64,000 nucleotides of DNA from Pseudomonas mandelii (GTDB taxonomy: Bacteria; Pseudomonadota; Gammaproteobacteria; Pseudomonadales; Pseudomonadaceae). Below the pieces are notes generated by a model. That model was not told where the DNA came from. It made no database searches and was given only the letters and a program-made list of their open reading frames with translations. The stretch is taken from NCBI RefSeq assembly GCF_900106065.1, contig NZ_LT629796.1:310001-374000 (forward strand), in the 5' to 3' direction. Shown here piece by piece: positions 44,268 through 53,031 of this stretch. Within the stretch, counting starts at the first letter, position 1; each line of letters begins with the position of its first letter. Both the position numbers and the translations under genes were made by a program.

Positions 44268-44921
44268 ATGGCCACTGATGCTTTCGCGCCGCTGCAACTT
44301 CTCGCAGCGCAACTGCTACCCCACGCACTGGAACCCTCGGAAGATGGCGCCCACGATGGGTCCCATCTGCAACGGGTGTGGCACAACGTGCGAACGCTTC
44401 ATGCTGAAGAAGGCGGCGATCTCGGAGTGCTGCTGGCGGCGGTGCTTTTGCATGATTGCGTGGCGGTGGAAAAGAATTCGCCGTTGCGCTCACAGGCCTC
44501 ACGCCTGGCTGCTGAAAAAGCATCTGCCGTGCTAAGCGACATGGCTTGGCCAAGTGCAAAAATCAGCGCAGTCGCCCACGCCATCGAAGCCCACAGCTTT
44601 TCCGCCAACATCACCCCGACCTCGCTCGAAGCCAAAGTCCTGCAGGACGCCGACCGCCTCGACTCCCTCGGCATGCTCGGCGTAGCGCGCACGTTCTATA
44701 TCGCCGGACGCATGGGCAGCGCCCTTTACGACCCGCAAGACCCGGAAGCGACAGCGCGGGACTACGATGACAAACGCTTTTGCCTCGATCACTTTCAGAC
44801 CAAGTTGCTGCACCTGGCGGACGGTTTCCAGACGATCACCGGCCAGCGGCTGGCGCGCGTCAGGCATGAGCGCCTGAAGGGTTTTATGGTGCTGTTCAAG
44901 GAAGAAATCGGCATCACCTGA
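44268..44921 (+). CDS. HD domain-containing phosphohydrolase
   Basis: 217 residues. Metal-binding HD pattern: H in DGSHLQRVWHN, HD in LLHDCVAVEK, and a later D in VLQDADRLDSLG. HD proteins of this size hydrolyse phosphate esters or nucleotides; related YedJ-like proteins are uncharacterised. ATG 44268 has AAAGGA 6 bases upstream; the in-frame start at 44196 lies in the repeat and is rejected. Confidence 0.87.
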   Translation: MATDAFAPLQLLAAQLLPHALEPSEDGAHDGSHLQRVWHNVRTLHAEEGGDLGVLLAAVLLHDCVAVEKNSPLRSQASRLAAEKASAVLSDMAWPSAKISAVAHAIEAHSFSANITPTSLEAKVLQDADRLDSLGMLGVARTFYIAGRMGSALYDPQDPEATARDYDDKRFCLDHFQTKLLHLADGFQTITGQRLARVRHERLKGFMVLFKEEIGIT

Positions 44922-45033
44922 GCGCATTACTCCGGCCTGCGCTAACCCTGGCATCGATAACCCCAGACCTAACAATGTCGAGGTACATGGTAGATAGAGG
45001 GTCAGCGTTTTTATCGGGTCAAGGAACCGCGTC

Positions 45034-46239
45034 ATGTCTACCGCTACGCCCCACGTCTCAAGCAGAGTGTTCGGCCTGTTTTGCCTCGCCAGTTATTTGC
45101 TGTCGCTGTCCTACGGCTCGACCTTCCTGTTGTCACTGTTGATCGGTTCACGGGGCGGCAACGAACATGATGCCGGCAGTGTGATTTCGGCGGCGATGCT
45201 CAGCACATTTGCGGCGGTAGTTGTCTCCGGGCACCTGTCTGACCTGCTCGGCGCGGCGCGTTCGATTGCGCTGTTCGGCGTGTTGTTGGTGGCGGCCAGC
45301 CTGGGCTTCGCGCTGACGCCGGGGTTCGGCAATCTGTTGCTGTTTTTCGGACTGCTGCTGGGGCTGGGCTGGGGGGTGTTTTACACCTTGGGGCCGATGA
45401 TCGTGGCGAGCCTGGTGACGCCCGCGCAACGCGCGAAATATTTTGCGCTGCTGTCGGGCAGCATGATGACCGGGATCGGCAGCGGGCCGCTGTTGGGCCG
45501 CGCGGCCAGTGCGTTCGGTTATCCCGTCACCGCCGCCTTTTACCTTGCCGCGTTGGCCAGCCTGATGGGTGTGTTGCTGTTCTGGCGGCTGCATTCGCAA
45601 CTGAAAAAAACGCCCTCGCCTACCGCCACTGTCGCCCGCATTTCCTGGCGCGCGACGACTCAGGTGCTGTCGTCGAAGGCAGTGTTTCCGATCATCATGG
45701 TCGGCCTCGGCGGGTGCGTATTCGGCGGCCTGTCGAGCTTTCAAACCAGTTACGCAGCGTCTCGCTCGCTGGATTACTCGTTGTTCTTTTTCGGCTTCAT
45801 GGGCGCGGCAATCAGCAGCCGGATGTTGATCGCCGGGATCGTGGTCAAGCGCGATGCATTGCGCGCTTCGTGCCTGCTGTCAGGCGTGATGGCGGGTTCG
45901 ATTGTGCTGTTCAGCTTCGTGGTCGATAGCGAGCTCAGCTACGTGCTGGCAGCGATGATGCTCGGGGTCGGCTACGGGCTGACGTACTCGGTGATCAATG
46001 GCCTGGCGGCGAACGAAACGCCCCACGGCACCACTTCGCAATCGTTGTTGCTGTTCAGCCTGTCGTACTTCATCGGTGTATTCGGCTTTCCATTGCTCGC
46101 CGGGAAGATCATCGTCGAACACGGAATGACGACACTTCTACTCACAGTTCTCGCCATAGGGCTGTTGAACTGGCTGATCACCTTGGGCCGCTTGATCTGG
46201 CGTCGGGTCGACAGCAGCAAATCGTTGCAACAGGCCTGA
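45034..46239 (+). CDS. MFS transporter
   Basis: 401 residues with about twelve membrane segments and the MFS loop signature VSGHLSDLLGAARS between segments 2 and 3. YnfM/arabinose-efflux-like in general form; substrate unknown. AAGGA lies about 8 bases before ATG 45034. No partner gene in the same orientation nearby except the small stress-like genes further on. Confidence 0.87.
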   Translation: MSTATPHVSSRVFGLFCLASYLLSLSYGSTFLLSLLIGSRGGNEHDAGSVISAAMLSTFAAVVVSGHLSDLLGAARSIALFGVLLVAASLGFALTPGFGNLLLFFGLLLGLGWGVFYTLGPMIVASLVTPAQRAKYFALLSGSMMTGIGSGPLLGRAASAFGYPVTAAFYLAALASLMGVLLFWRLHSQLKKTPSPTATVARISWRATTQVLSSKAVFPIIMVGLGGCVFGGLSSFQTSYAASRSLDYSLFFFGFMGAAISSRMLIAGIVVKRDALRASCLLSGVMAGSIVLFSFVVDSELSYVLAAMMLGVGYGLTYSVINGLAANETPHGTTSQSLLLFSLSYFIGVFGFPLLAGKIIVEHGMTTLLLTVLAIGLLNWLITLGRLIWRRVDSSKSLQQA

Positions 46240-46323
46240 ACCGTTCGTCGTTCATCAGGCACCAATCCAAATCGGGGGCGGACCAACATCAGGTAAGGAC
46301 TCTAATTAAATGGAGACGACACC

Positions 46324-46662
46324 ATGATCATGTCCCGCTTGACCGCCCTCGCTCTCGCCACGCTGTTGTCCTCTGCCGCTTTCGCGGCGACCACCGCCAC
46401 GGGTACCGGCCCGACCAACCCGGTTGAAGGTCAGAAAAATCCGACCACCCAAGGCTCACCCGGCATGAACACCAACGGCACGGGCGTAGACAGCAGCCAG
46501 CCTCCGTCAACGGGCACCGACCCACGGATTCAGGGCAACGATACGGGCCGCCAAGGTGGCATGAACATGCCGGACACCCAGACACCGGATAACGCCGGCG
46601 CCGGCATGGGCTCGAAAACCACCACCGGTGGCTCGGGTTCCGAAGGCGGCGCCAGCCAATAG
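46324..46662 (+). CDS. Secreted Gly/Thr/Asn-rich small protein
   Basis: 112 residues: signal peptide (MIMSRLTALALATLLSSAAFA), then a low-complexity, probably unfolded region rich in Gly, Thr, Asn, Pro and Ser (TNPVEGQKNPTTQGSPGMN, GMGSKTTTGGSGS). No family recognised. GGAG at 46314 precedes ATG 46324. First of three small genes in the same orientation. Confidence 0.75.
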   Translation: MIMSRLTALALATLLSSAAFAATTATGTGPTNPVEGQKNPTTQGSPGMNTNGTGVDSSQPPSTGTDPRIQGNDTGRQGGMNMPDTQTPDNAGAGMGSKTTTGGSGSEGGASQ

Positions 46663-46708
46663 TTCGCCCACGCGAGTTTCACCTATCCACATCCATGAAG
46701 AGGTAACC

Positions 46709-46963
46709 ATGAACGTCGATAACAACCTTGAGAAAGAAGTCCTGACCCGTCTGCTGCACGCCCATCCAAATGGCTTGGGCAAGGAGGTCCTGGACAATTA
46801 CCGGGGGGAGAAAATCGTGGCCAGCACCCTCGCCACGCTGCAGGATCGCGGGCTGATTCAGCACGGGCATGTGACCTGCAACGAGGCCGGCGAACACTCG
46901 CTGCAACTGCCGATCAAACTCAGCGCGGCTGGGGTTGAGGCGGCGCGCAAGCTGGACGTTTAA
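46709..46963 (+). CDS. Small winged-helix-like protein of unknown function
   Basis: 84 residues. LEKEVLTRLLHAHPNGLGKE, a helix (EKIVASTLATLQDRGLI) and a strand hairpin (LIQHGHVTC...LQLPIKLSAAGVEAARKL) look like a compact winged helix. Function unknown. GAAGAGG precedes ATG 46709. Confidence 0.72.
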   Translation: MNVDNNLEKEVLTRLLHAHPNGLGKEVLDNYRGEKIVASTLATLQDRGLIQHGHVTCNEAGEHSLQLPIKLSAAGVEAARKLDV

Positions 46964-47036
46964 CAAGATGGATCAGGTCGCAGTCGTGCGCGGCTGCGAC
47001 CGTTTGAGCGACTCTACAAGTAGCAGGAGAAATCCC

Positions 47037-47417
47037 ATGCCTCGTGGAAGCAAAGACAAATATACCGCCGAGCAAAAGCGCAAGGCCGAGCACATTGAAG
47101 AAGGCTACGAGCACAAAGGTGTCTCGAAAGATGAAGCGCAGGCGCGCGCCTGGGCAACGGTGAACAAGCAGTCCGGTGGCGGCGAACGCAAGGGGGGCTC
47201 CGGGCGCAAGAAACCGGCGAGTGCCAAATCAGAAGATCGCAAGGAATCGTCACGGCGTGCGGTGGCCAGTCGCGAAGGTCATTCGCGTGACAGCAAGGCT
47301 TCGCGAGAGACGCAGACGGTTGACAGTTTGAGGAAGGAAGCGACTTCGAAGAAGATTCCGGGGCGCTCGAGCATGCGTAAACAAGAGTTGATTGAGGCGT
47401 TGCGCAAGGCTGGGTAG
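47037..47417 (+). CDS. Small basic protein with Rho_N-like C-terminal domain
   Basis: 126 residues, very rich in Lys/Arg/Ser/Glu. The N-terminus (MPRGSKDKYTAEQKRKAEHI, EGYEHKGVSKDEAQARAWATVNKQSGGG by key residues) resembles Pseudomonas 'plasmid stabilisation' type small proteins. The C-terminus (VDSLRKEATSKKIPGRSSMRKQELIEALRKAG, key residues IPGRSSMRKQELIEAL) is a Rho N-terminal/SAP-like fold that binds nucleic acid. CAGGAGA is 7 bases upstream of ATG 47037. Confidence 0.8.
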   Translation: MPRGSKDKYTAEQKRKAEHIEEGYEHKGVSKDEAQARAWATVNKQSGGGERKGGSGRKKPASAKSEDRKESSRRAVASREGHSRDSKASRETQTVDSLRKEATSKKIPGRSSMRKQELIEALRKAG

Positions 47418-47448
47418 AAGCCTGATTTTTTTTATTGAATGTAGTGGC

Positions 47449-47545
47449 CCCTTCGCGGGCAAGCCTCGCTTCTACAGGTTAGGGTTGTAGCGAAAATCCG
47501 CGTATGACCAAATCCCTGTAGGAGCGAGGCTTGCCCGCGAAAGCG
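47449..47545. repeat. REP pair (REPIN), GCGGGCAAGCCTCGCTCC type
   Basis: CCCTTCGCGGGCAAGCCTCGCTTCTACAG ... CTGTAGGAGCGAGGCTTGCCCGCGAAAG between the convergent Rho_N-like and PfkB genes. Confidence 0.85.
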
Positions 47546-47550
47546 TTATG

Positions 47551-48480
47551 TCAGGCGCCGAAAGTCTTCCTGATTAACGCATCCACCTCAGCAGTCCCAG
47601 GCGAAGTCGCCGGCCCCCACCGAGTGACTGCCAGCGCCGCTGCCGCATTCGCCCGCCGCGCCGCTTCACTCGCCGACAACCCTCGCGCCAACCCGGCCAG
47701 AAACACCCCGGCATGGGCATCGCCAGCACCATTGCTGTCTACCGCTTCAACCTTGAAACCGGGCAGATGCTCTCGCTCGCCGCGCTGACTGATCCAGCAC
47801 CCTTGCGGCCCATCGCGCACCACCATCAACACCTCGGCCGGCAGGTGATCGGTGAGCCTGTCCAGCGCCTCGGCAATGTCCGCCGCCCCGGTAAACCGCA
47901 GCGCCTCGACACTGTTGCTTGTCCACAGATCAATGCGCGGCAACAACGCCTGCATCAATGGCGCGTCCGGCGAGTCCACCAACGGGCCGGGATCGAACAC
48001 CACGTTGATCACTTTCGGCAAACCCAGCACCCAATCCAGCAGCGCCTGGGCCTTGCCGACATGCAACAGGCTGTAGCCACTGACATACACGTAGTCACCC
48101 GCCTCGGCCGGCACGCTCGCCAGGTCCTCGGTGGTCAATTCGCCCTCGGCGCCGATGTAGGAAATGAAACTGCGCTCAGCCGAGGCATCGGTCACCGCAA
48201 CGCACAACCCCGTATCCCGTTCGGCCTTGTGTGCGATGCCGATCCGAATGCCTTCAACCTTCATCGCCTCACGGGCCAGGTCGCCGAAACGACCGGTGCC
48301 ATGACGACCGAGGTAGACCACCGGCAGCCCGTTACGCGCGGCGGCGGCCATCACGTTAAACCCTCCGCCGGCTTCGAAACTGGCGGATTGCGCCAGCACA
48401 TCGCCGCCCGGTTGCGGCAGTTTGTCCACGGCCATGACCAGGTCGATGATGACCTGGCCGGTGTGCAGCAATCTAGGCAT
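47551..48480 (-). CDS. PfkB family carbohydrate/nucleoside kinase
   Basis: 309 residues, ribokinase-like fold: substrate motif FEAGGGFNVMAAAARNGLP near 35 and the ATP/catalytic motif DSNGAGDAHAG near 245 with catalytic Asp. The GGGFNV in place of the usual GGxxxN keeps the Asn. It overlaps the permease stop by 8 bases on the same strand. With an ADP-ribosylglycohydrolase-type enzyme, a nucleobase/nucleoside permease and a GntR regulator, a ribose- or nucleoside-type substrate is most likely. Confidence 0.88.
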   Translation of the reverse strand: MPRLLHTGQVIIDLVMAVDKLPQPGGDVLAQSASFEAGGGFNVMAAAARNGLPVVYLGRHGTGRFGDLAREAMKVEGIRIGIAHKAERDTGLCVAVTDASAERSFISYIGAEGELTTEDLASVPAEAGDYVYVSGYSLLHVGKAQALLDWVLGLPKVINVVFDPGPLVDSPDAPLMQALLPRIDLWTSNSVEALRFTGAADIAEALDRLTDHLPAEVLMVVRDGPQGCWISQRGEREHLPGFKVEAVDSNGAGDAHAGVFLAGLARGLSASEAARRANAAAALAVTRWGPATSPGTAEVDALIRKTFGA

Positions 48481-49939
48481 GAGCGTTCTCGGTCATTGCG
48501 GCACGACGATCCCTGGCCCCACCGAGTACAAAATAAATCCCGCCGGCCACCAGGAACGTCACGATCCAGCCCAGGCCGTTATGGCCCAGCCACGAATCCG
48601 AAAGAAAACCGCGGAACCAGACGTTTTGTTCGGTGGTGCCAATGGTGGTGAAGCTGAAGCCCAGCACGATCGCCAGCGCCCACGCGCCAAACGCGCGCCA
48701 TTCGATACCGCCGTTGTACCAGTAGGCACTGCTCGGGCTGACGTCCAGCAAGTCTTTGGGGCTGTAGTAATGACGATGTATCAGGTCAACGACGAAGATC
48801 CCGACCCACGCCGTGATAGGCACCGCCAGCAGCGAAATGAAGGTAATGAACGGGCCGTAGAAACTGTCGGCGATCAGCATGAAGTAGATCGAACCGGCGA
48901 AGATCGCGACGATGTCGACCACCACGGCGTAGACGCGCTTGACCTTGAGGCCGAGGGTCAGCGTGGTCAATCCGGCGGAATACACCGACAGGTTGTTCGA
49001 CAGCAGCAGCCCGCCGAACGCGGTGATCAGGTACGGCACGGCCATCCAGGTCGGCAGCATGTCGCGGATCGCGATGATCGGGTCGGTGGCCGAGGCCAGG
49101 TCGTTGTTGCCCACCGACAGCAGGCCGCCGAGGGTGATCAGCAGCACCAGCGGAATCCCCGCACCAAAGGCCGCCGACGCGACCAGGCGCACGGCTTTGA
49201 CGCTGCGATGCTGATAGCGCGACATGTCGGCACCGGCGTTGGCCCAGCCGATCCCGGTGCCGGCGGCCATGGTGCCGATGCCGATGATCATCGCGCTCAA
49301 AGGCGCAGGCGTAGCGTTGAACACCGCGCTCCAGTCGATGGTGGCGCAGAGGAAGCCGCCGACCAGAATGTTCAGCGCACCGAACACATAAGTCGCCCAC
49401 TTCTGGATCACCAGCAAAGTAGCGTGACCAAGGCCGGACACCGACAAAGTCAGCAGCACGAAAATCGCGATGAAGACCAGGGTCAACACCGGTGCGCTTT
49501 TGGCCTCCACCGGCGAACCGAACAGGATCGAGCACAGCGACAGCAGCACGAAGGCGGCGGTGGTGGTGTTGACGGTTTCCCAGCCCAGCCGCGACATCAG
49601 CGAAACCAGGGTCGGGCCGATGTTGCCGCGCACCCCGAAGATGGCGCGCGACAGCGTCAGGCTCGGTGCACGACCACGACGACCGGCGATGGAGATGATC
49701 CCGACCACCGCGAAAGAACCGGCGGCGCCGAGGATCGCAACGATGATCGCCTGCCAGATCGCCAACCCGCGAAACGCAACAAGCGTGGCACCCAGCGGCA
49801 GGCCGAGAATGGAAATGTTAGCCGCGAACCAGACCCAGAACAGTTGCAGCGGGTGACCGTTGCACTCCGCTTCCGGCACCGGTTCGATGCCGCGGGTTTC
49901 CAGTTGCCCGGCGCTTTGCCCGGCGTTCGATGAACTCAT
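48473..49939 (-). CDS. NCS1-type nucleobase/nucleoside:cation permease (cytosine permease-like)
   Basis: 488 residues with twelve membrane segments. CodB/NCS1 features: GIEPVPEAECNGHPLQLFWVWFAANI (key residues FWVWFAANISILGLPLG), GSFAVVGIISIAGRRGRAPSL, GIGWANAGADMSRYQ and the later ITAFGGLLLSNNLSVYSAG. Should import a purine, pyrimidine, nucleoside or related N-heterocycle with a cation. It lies between the hydrolase and kinase genes. Confidence 0.9.
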   Translation of the reverse strand: MSSSNAGQSAGQLETRGIEPVPEAECNGHPLQLFWVWFAANISILGLPLGATLVAFRGLAIWQAIIVAILGAAGSFAVVGIISIAGRRGRAPSLTLSRAIFGVRGNIGPTLVSLMSRLGWETVNTTTAAFVLLSLCSILFGSPVEAKSAPVLTLVFIAIFVLLTLSVSGLGHATLLVIQKWATYVFGALNILVGGFLCATIDWSAVFNATPAPLSAMIIGIGTMAAGTGIGWANAGADMSRYQHRSVKAVRLVASAAFGAGIPLVLLITLGGLLSVGNNDLASATDPIIAIRDMLPTWMAVPYLITAFGGLLLSNNLSVYSAGLTTLTLGLKVKRVYAVVVDIVAIFAGSIYFMLIADSFYGPFITFISLLAVPITAWVGIFVVDLIHRHYYSPKDLLDVSPSSAYWYNGGIEWRAFGAWALAIVLGFSFTTIGTTEQNVWFRGFLSDSWLGHNGLGWIVTFLVAGGIYFVLGGARDRRAAMTENAHA

Positions 49940-50064
49940 GAAAATGCTCCTGTTGCCTTTGTTGTGGTTGTGGGCAATGACGGAAGACGAAACTACATCC
50001 CGGCGATCCTGGCCGTATTCGTGCTTTCCATTGCGGGGTTATCAATTCGAATAGGCGGTGCGCC

Positions 50065-50142
50065 CATCGCGAGCAGGCTCGCTCCTACAGCGACAATGCA
50101 AGCCGCACGGTACCTGTGGGAGCGAGCCTGCTCGCGAAGAGG
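50065..50142. repeat. REP pair (REPIN) inside the permease/hydrolase cluster
   Basis: CATCGCGAGCAGGCTCGCTCC ... GGGAGCGAGCCTGCTCGCGAAG between the hydrolase and permease genes (gap 49940-50151). Confidence 0.85.
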
Positions 50143-50151
50143 CCAGGTCAG

Positions 50152-51150
50152 TCAGCGCAAGGCCAGAAGCCCTTTTACCAAAGGTTCCAGCTCCAGATCA
50201 TTAACGGCTTTGACCTGTTCGATCATCGCCACCGGCCAACTCCCAAGCCCCAGGCAGGCCCCGAGCATCGCGCCCAGTATCGCCGCGATGGTATCGGTGT
50301 CACCGCCCAGGCTCGCGGCCATGCACAGCGCTTCGAAGGCGTTCATTTCACCAACGGCCACTTGTTGCGCCAGGGCAAACGAGACCACGACCGATTCCTG
50401 CGAAGCCACCGACGTGCCGATCACGTCGTACAGCAAATCCGCCAGCAACGCTTTGTCACTGTCGACGCTGATGGTCCGCGCCCAGCTGATGCGCGAGGCA
50501 ATCCGTCCGCCCGCCACCCAGTGGCCATGACTTTCGGCTTGTTGGGCGATCTGCTGACCGAGGTTCAACGCCTCGCCCAGGTCCATGCCGTTGATGCCGG
50601 CCGAAACCACTGCCGCCACCGCCGCCGCACTGGAAATTCCCAGCGTGGTGTTGTGGGTGACCTGGCAGGCCTGCACGACGGCGCTTATAAAACGTTCAGG
50701 CTGGGCGACATCCGTGGCGATACCGACCGGCGTGATGCGCATCGCCGCGCCGTTGGTGGTGCCGTAGCGCCCCGCTTCTTCCGGCGAGTGGCCGGCGAGG
50801 ATCATTTCGATTGCGCGCTTGGTCGAAGGGCCGAGTAAGTCTTGCGAACCCTTGGCCTGCATTCCAGCCTCCCATTCGATCAGCCGCTGAGCAAGCACGG
50901 CCGGTTCGATCCGGCCCTCACCGGCCACCAACAATTGACCGACCAGAATCGCCTGTTCGGTGTCGTCGGTGATCGAGCCCTTGGGCATGTTGGCGGCAAT
51001 CGGCTGATCAGGACCGGCGTCTTGCAGATCAGTGATCGCACCGAAGCGCGCCGAGATCTCGGCGCGGCTCAGGGATTGCGTCGGCATGCCCAGCGCATCG
51101 CCCAGGGCCAGTCCGTAGAACGCGCCGAGCGCACGGTCGAGCGCGGTCAT
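50152..51150 (-). CDS. ADP-ribosylglycohydrolase family (DraG-like) protein
   Basis: 332 residues. Di-metal DraG/ARH features: GLALGDALGMPTQS and SITDDTEQAILVGQLL (TDDTE metal ligands, about 60-66) near the N-terminus, and SLGGDTDTIAAILGAMLGA near 285. The fold cleaves N-glycosidic bonds of ADP-ribosyl groups, but members also hydrolyse small ribosides. ATGA overlap with the GntR gene (4 bases). The gene company (permease, kinase) fits a catabolic N-riboside hydrolase better than a protein de-ADP-ribosylase; that is inference. Confidence 0.88.
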   Translation of the reverse strand: MTALDRALGAFYGLALGDALGMPTQSLSRAEISARFGAITDLQDAGPDQPIAANMPKGSITDDTEQAILVGQLLVAGEGRIEPAVLAQRLIEWEAGMQAKGSQDLLGPSTKRAIEMILAGHSPEEAGRYGTTNGAAMRITPVGIATDVAQPERFISAVVQACQVTHNTTLGISSAAAVAAVVSAGINGMDLGEALNLGQQIAQQAESHGHWVAGGRIASRISWARTISVDSDKALLADLLYDVIGTSVASQESVVVSFALAQQVAVGEMNAFEALCMAASLGGDTDTIAAILGAMLGACLGLGSWPVAMIEQVKAVNDLELEPLVKGLLALR

Positions 51151-51860
51151 TTCGACTCTCCAAACTGCAGGTGCAGACGAAAATGCACCGGGTCGAGCAA
51201 GCTTTCGACCTGTTCCATGAACCGGTTTTGCCGGTCGTAGGTGGTGCGCAAGGCTTTGAGGAAGACGGTGCCGACCGGACGACCGAGCAACGCGGCGTCT
51301 TCGGCGTTCAAGGGCTCAGCGCCGATCCATTGATCGCCGCGTTCACCGATGTAGCCGTAGGCGGCCAGGGTGATGGTCAGGGAATTGTCGATGAGGCCGA
51401 CCCGCGGCAGGCTTTCCAGGCCTCCCGTGGCGGGCATCAATGAGCGTTCGAGGGACACCAGCTTGCCATCGGTGGAGCGACGGCGCCGGTCGAGGGTGAT
51501 GAATTGGTCGGTGCCGAAGCGCGGCAGCAAATCAGGCCGCGTGACGGCCTCCAGCCGCAGCACTTCGGTATTGATCAGCGCCCCGCTGTCGGCGAGCGCT
51601 TGCGCCCAGCCGCTGCGTTGATCGAGCACCACACCGTCGAAGGTGACGATGGAGCCGACGCCGCTTTGGGTCGCGATGTAGTTGCGTCGTTTCAACTCGG
51701 CAAGGGCCTCACGCAGCGTGCCGCGGCTGACTTTGAATTCTTGAGCCAATTGATGCTCGCCCGGCAACAGAAAGCCGTCCTCCATGAGGCCGCTTTCAAT
51801 CCGCCGGATGAGTTCGTCGACCACCCGTTGTTTCTTGTCAAATCGTACCTGTCTAATCAT
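51147..51860 (-). CDS. GntR family regulator (HutC/UTRA type)
   Basis: 237 residues. N-terminal winged helix (VVDELIRRIESGLMEDGFLLPGE, QLAQEFKVSRGTLREALAELKRR by key residues FKVSRGTLREAL), C-terminal UTRA-like effector domain (SLERSLMPATGG, FLKALRTTYDRQNRFMEQVESL by key residues). First gene of the cluster and coupled to the hydrolase gene, so likely a repressor of the four genes responding to the imported compound. ATG 51860 is preferred over an in-frame TTG two codons upstream. Confidence 0.88.
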   Translation of the reverse strand: MIRQVRFDKKQRVVDELIRRIESGLMEDGFLLPGEHQLAQEFKVSRGTLREALAELKRRNYIATQSGVGSIVTFDGVVLDQRSGWAQALADSGALINTEVLRLEAVTRPDLLPRFGTDQFITLDRRRRSTDGKLVSLERSLMPATGGLESLPRVGLIDNSLTITLAAYGYIGERGDQWIGAEPLNAEDAALLGRPVGTVFLKALRTTYDRQNRFMEQVESLLDPVHFRLHLQFGESK

Positions 51861-51933
51861 GTACAAAGTGATAACCGAAACGCGATGGTGCGGGCAAGGA
51901 CTATTTAAGGGAGGTGACGGAAGGAGTAATCAC

Positions 51934-52046
51934 TGTGGCGGGGAGCTTGCTCCCGCTCGAGTGCGCAGCACTCGCAAAATCCTGAATCAAAACAGTGATT
52001 TTGGGGCCGCTGCGCAGCCCAGCGGGAGCAAGCTCCCTCGCCACAA
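51934..52046. repeat. Inverted repeat, GGCGAGGGAGCTTGCTCCCGC type
   Basis: TGTGGCGGGGAGCTTGCTCCCGCTCGAGTGC ... CAGCGGGAGCAAGCTCCCTCGCCACA between the GntR gene and araH-like gene. Same class as 44107. Confidence 0.82.
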
Positions 52047-52053
52047 AGCGAAG

Positions 52054-53022
52054 TTAACGTTGTTTGAGACGATCAATCACGACGGCCAACAGCAAGATCG
52101 AACCGCGAATCACGTACTGATAGAACGTGTCGATGTTCTTCAGGTTCATCGCATTCTCAATGATCGCCAGAATCAACACCCCGGCAATCACATGCCGGAT
52201 CATGCCGATCCCGCCGCTCAACGACACCCCGCCCAGCACGCACGCCGAGATCACCGTCAATTCAAACCCTTGGCCAATCATCGGCTGCCCGGAGGTCATC
52301 CGCGACGCCAGAATCACCCCGGCCAACGCACCAATCACACCGTGCACGGCAAAGATGATGATCTTGGTCCGGTCAACGTTCACCCCGGCCAGCAACGCCG
52401 CTTCCTGGTTGCCGCCGATGGCCATGGTGTTGCGCCCATAGGTGGTGTAATTCAACAGCCAGCCAAAAAACAGGAAGCACACGATGGTGATCAGGATCGG
52501 CACCGGCACGCCAAACAACTGGCCGTTACCGAAAACGAAGAACGACTCCTGCGACACGCCGACCGCTTTGCCATTGGCAAAAATGTAAGCCAGGCCACGA
52601 ACGATCTGCATGGTCGCCAGGGTGGTGATCAACGCGTTGACACGCAGCTTGGCGATGACGATGCCGTTGATCAGCCCGACAATCAGCCCCATCACCAGCG
52701 CCGCACTCACGCCGAGAAACACGCTATCGGTGTCGCGCATCACCACCGCCGCGACCACTCCGGCACAGGCAATCACCGAGCCAACCGACAAATCGAAATG
52801 CCCGGACGCCAGGCAATACAGCATGGTGCAGGCCGCGATGCCCGTTGTCGAAATCGCCAGGCCCAGGCCGCGCATGTTCAGCGGCGACAGGAAGTTGTCG
52901 ATCAGCAGCGTGCACAGCACGAAGATCCCGACCGCCGCCAGCAGCATCACCCAGTCGTCGAGAAAGCGCCGCAGGTCCAGAGGTTTGCGTGCAGTGGGCA
53001 GAGCGTTGTTTTGGATGGTCAT
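52054..53022 (-). CDS. araH: Sugar ABC transporter permease, AraH-like
   Basis: 322 residues with eight to ten membrane segments; RbsC/AraH family. GHFDLSVGSVIACAGVVAA, TTYGRNTMAIGGNQEAALLAG and VLGGVSLSGGIGMIRHVI are characteristic, with good agreement to AraH. Forms the membrane channel with AraG and AraF. ATG 53022 has GAGAGGTG upstream; the in-frame GTG 53028 is inside that SD. E. coli AraH transports L-arabinose; related systems also carry galactose or fucose. Confidence 0.9.
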   Translation of the reverse strand: MTIQNNALPTARKPLDLRRFLDDWVMLLAAVGIFVLCTLLIDNFLSPLNMRGLGLAISTTGIAACTMLYCLASGHFDLSVGSVIACAGVVAAVVMRDTDSVFLGVSAALVMGLIVGLINGIVIAKLRVNALITTLATMQIVRGLAYIFANGKAVGVSQESFFVFGNGQLFGVPVPILITIVCFLFFGWLLNYTTYGRNTMAIGGNQEAALLAGVNVDRTKIIIFAVHGVIGALAGVILASRMTSGQPMIGQGFELTVISACVLGGVSLSGGIGMIRHVIAGVLILAIIENAMNLKNIDTFYQYVIRGSILLLAVVIDRLKQR

Positions 53023-53031
53023 AGTCACCTC

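Noticed and set aside
48422-49933. 503-codon open frame on the plus strand
   Set aside because: Antisense to the NCS1 permease; rich in Arg, Gln, His and Asp as shadow frames are.
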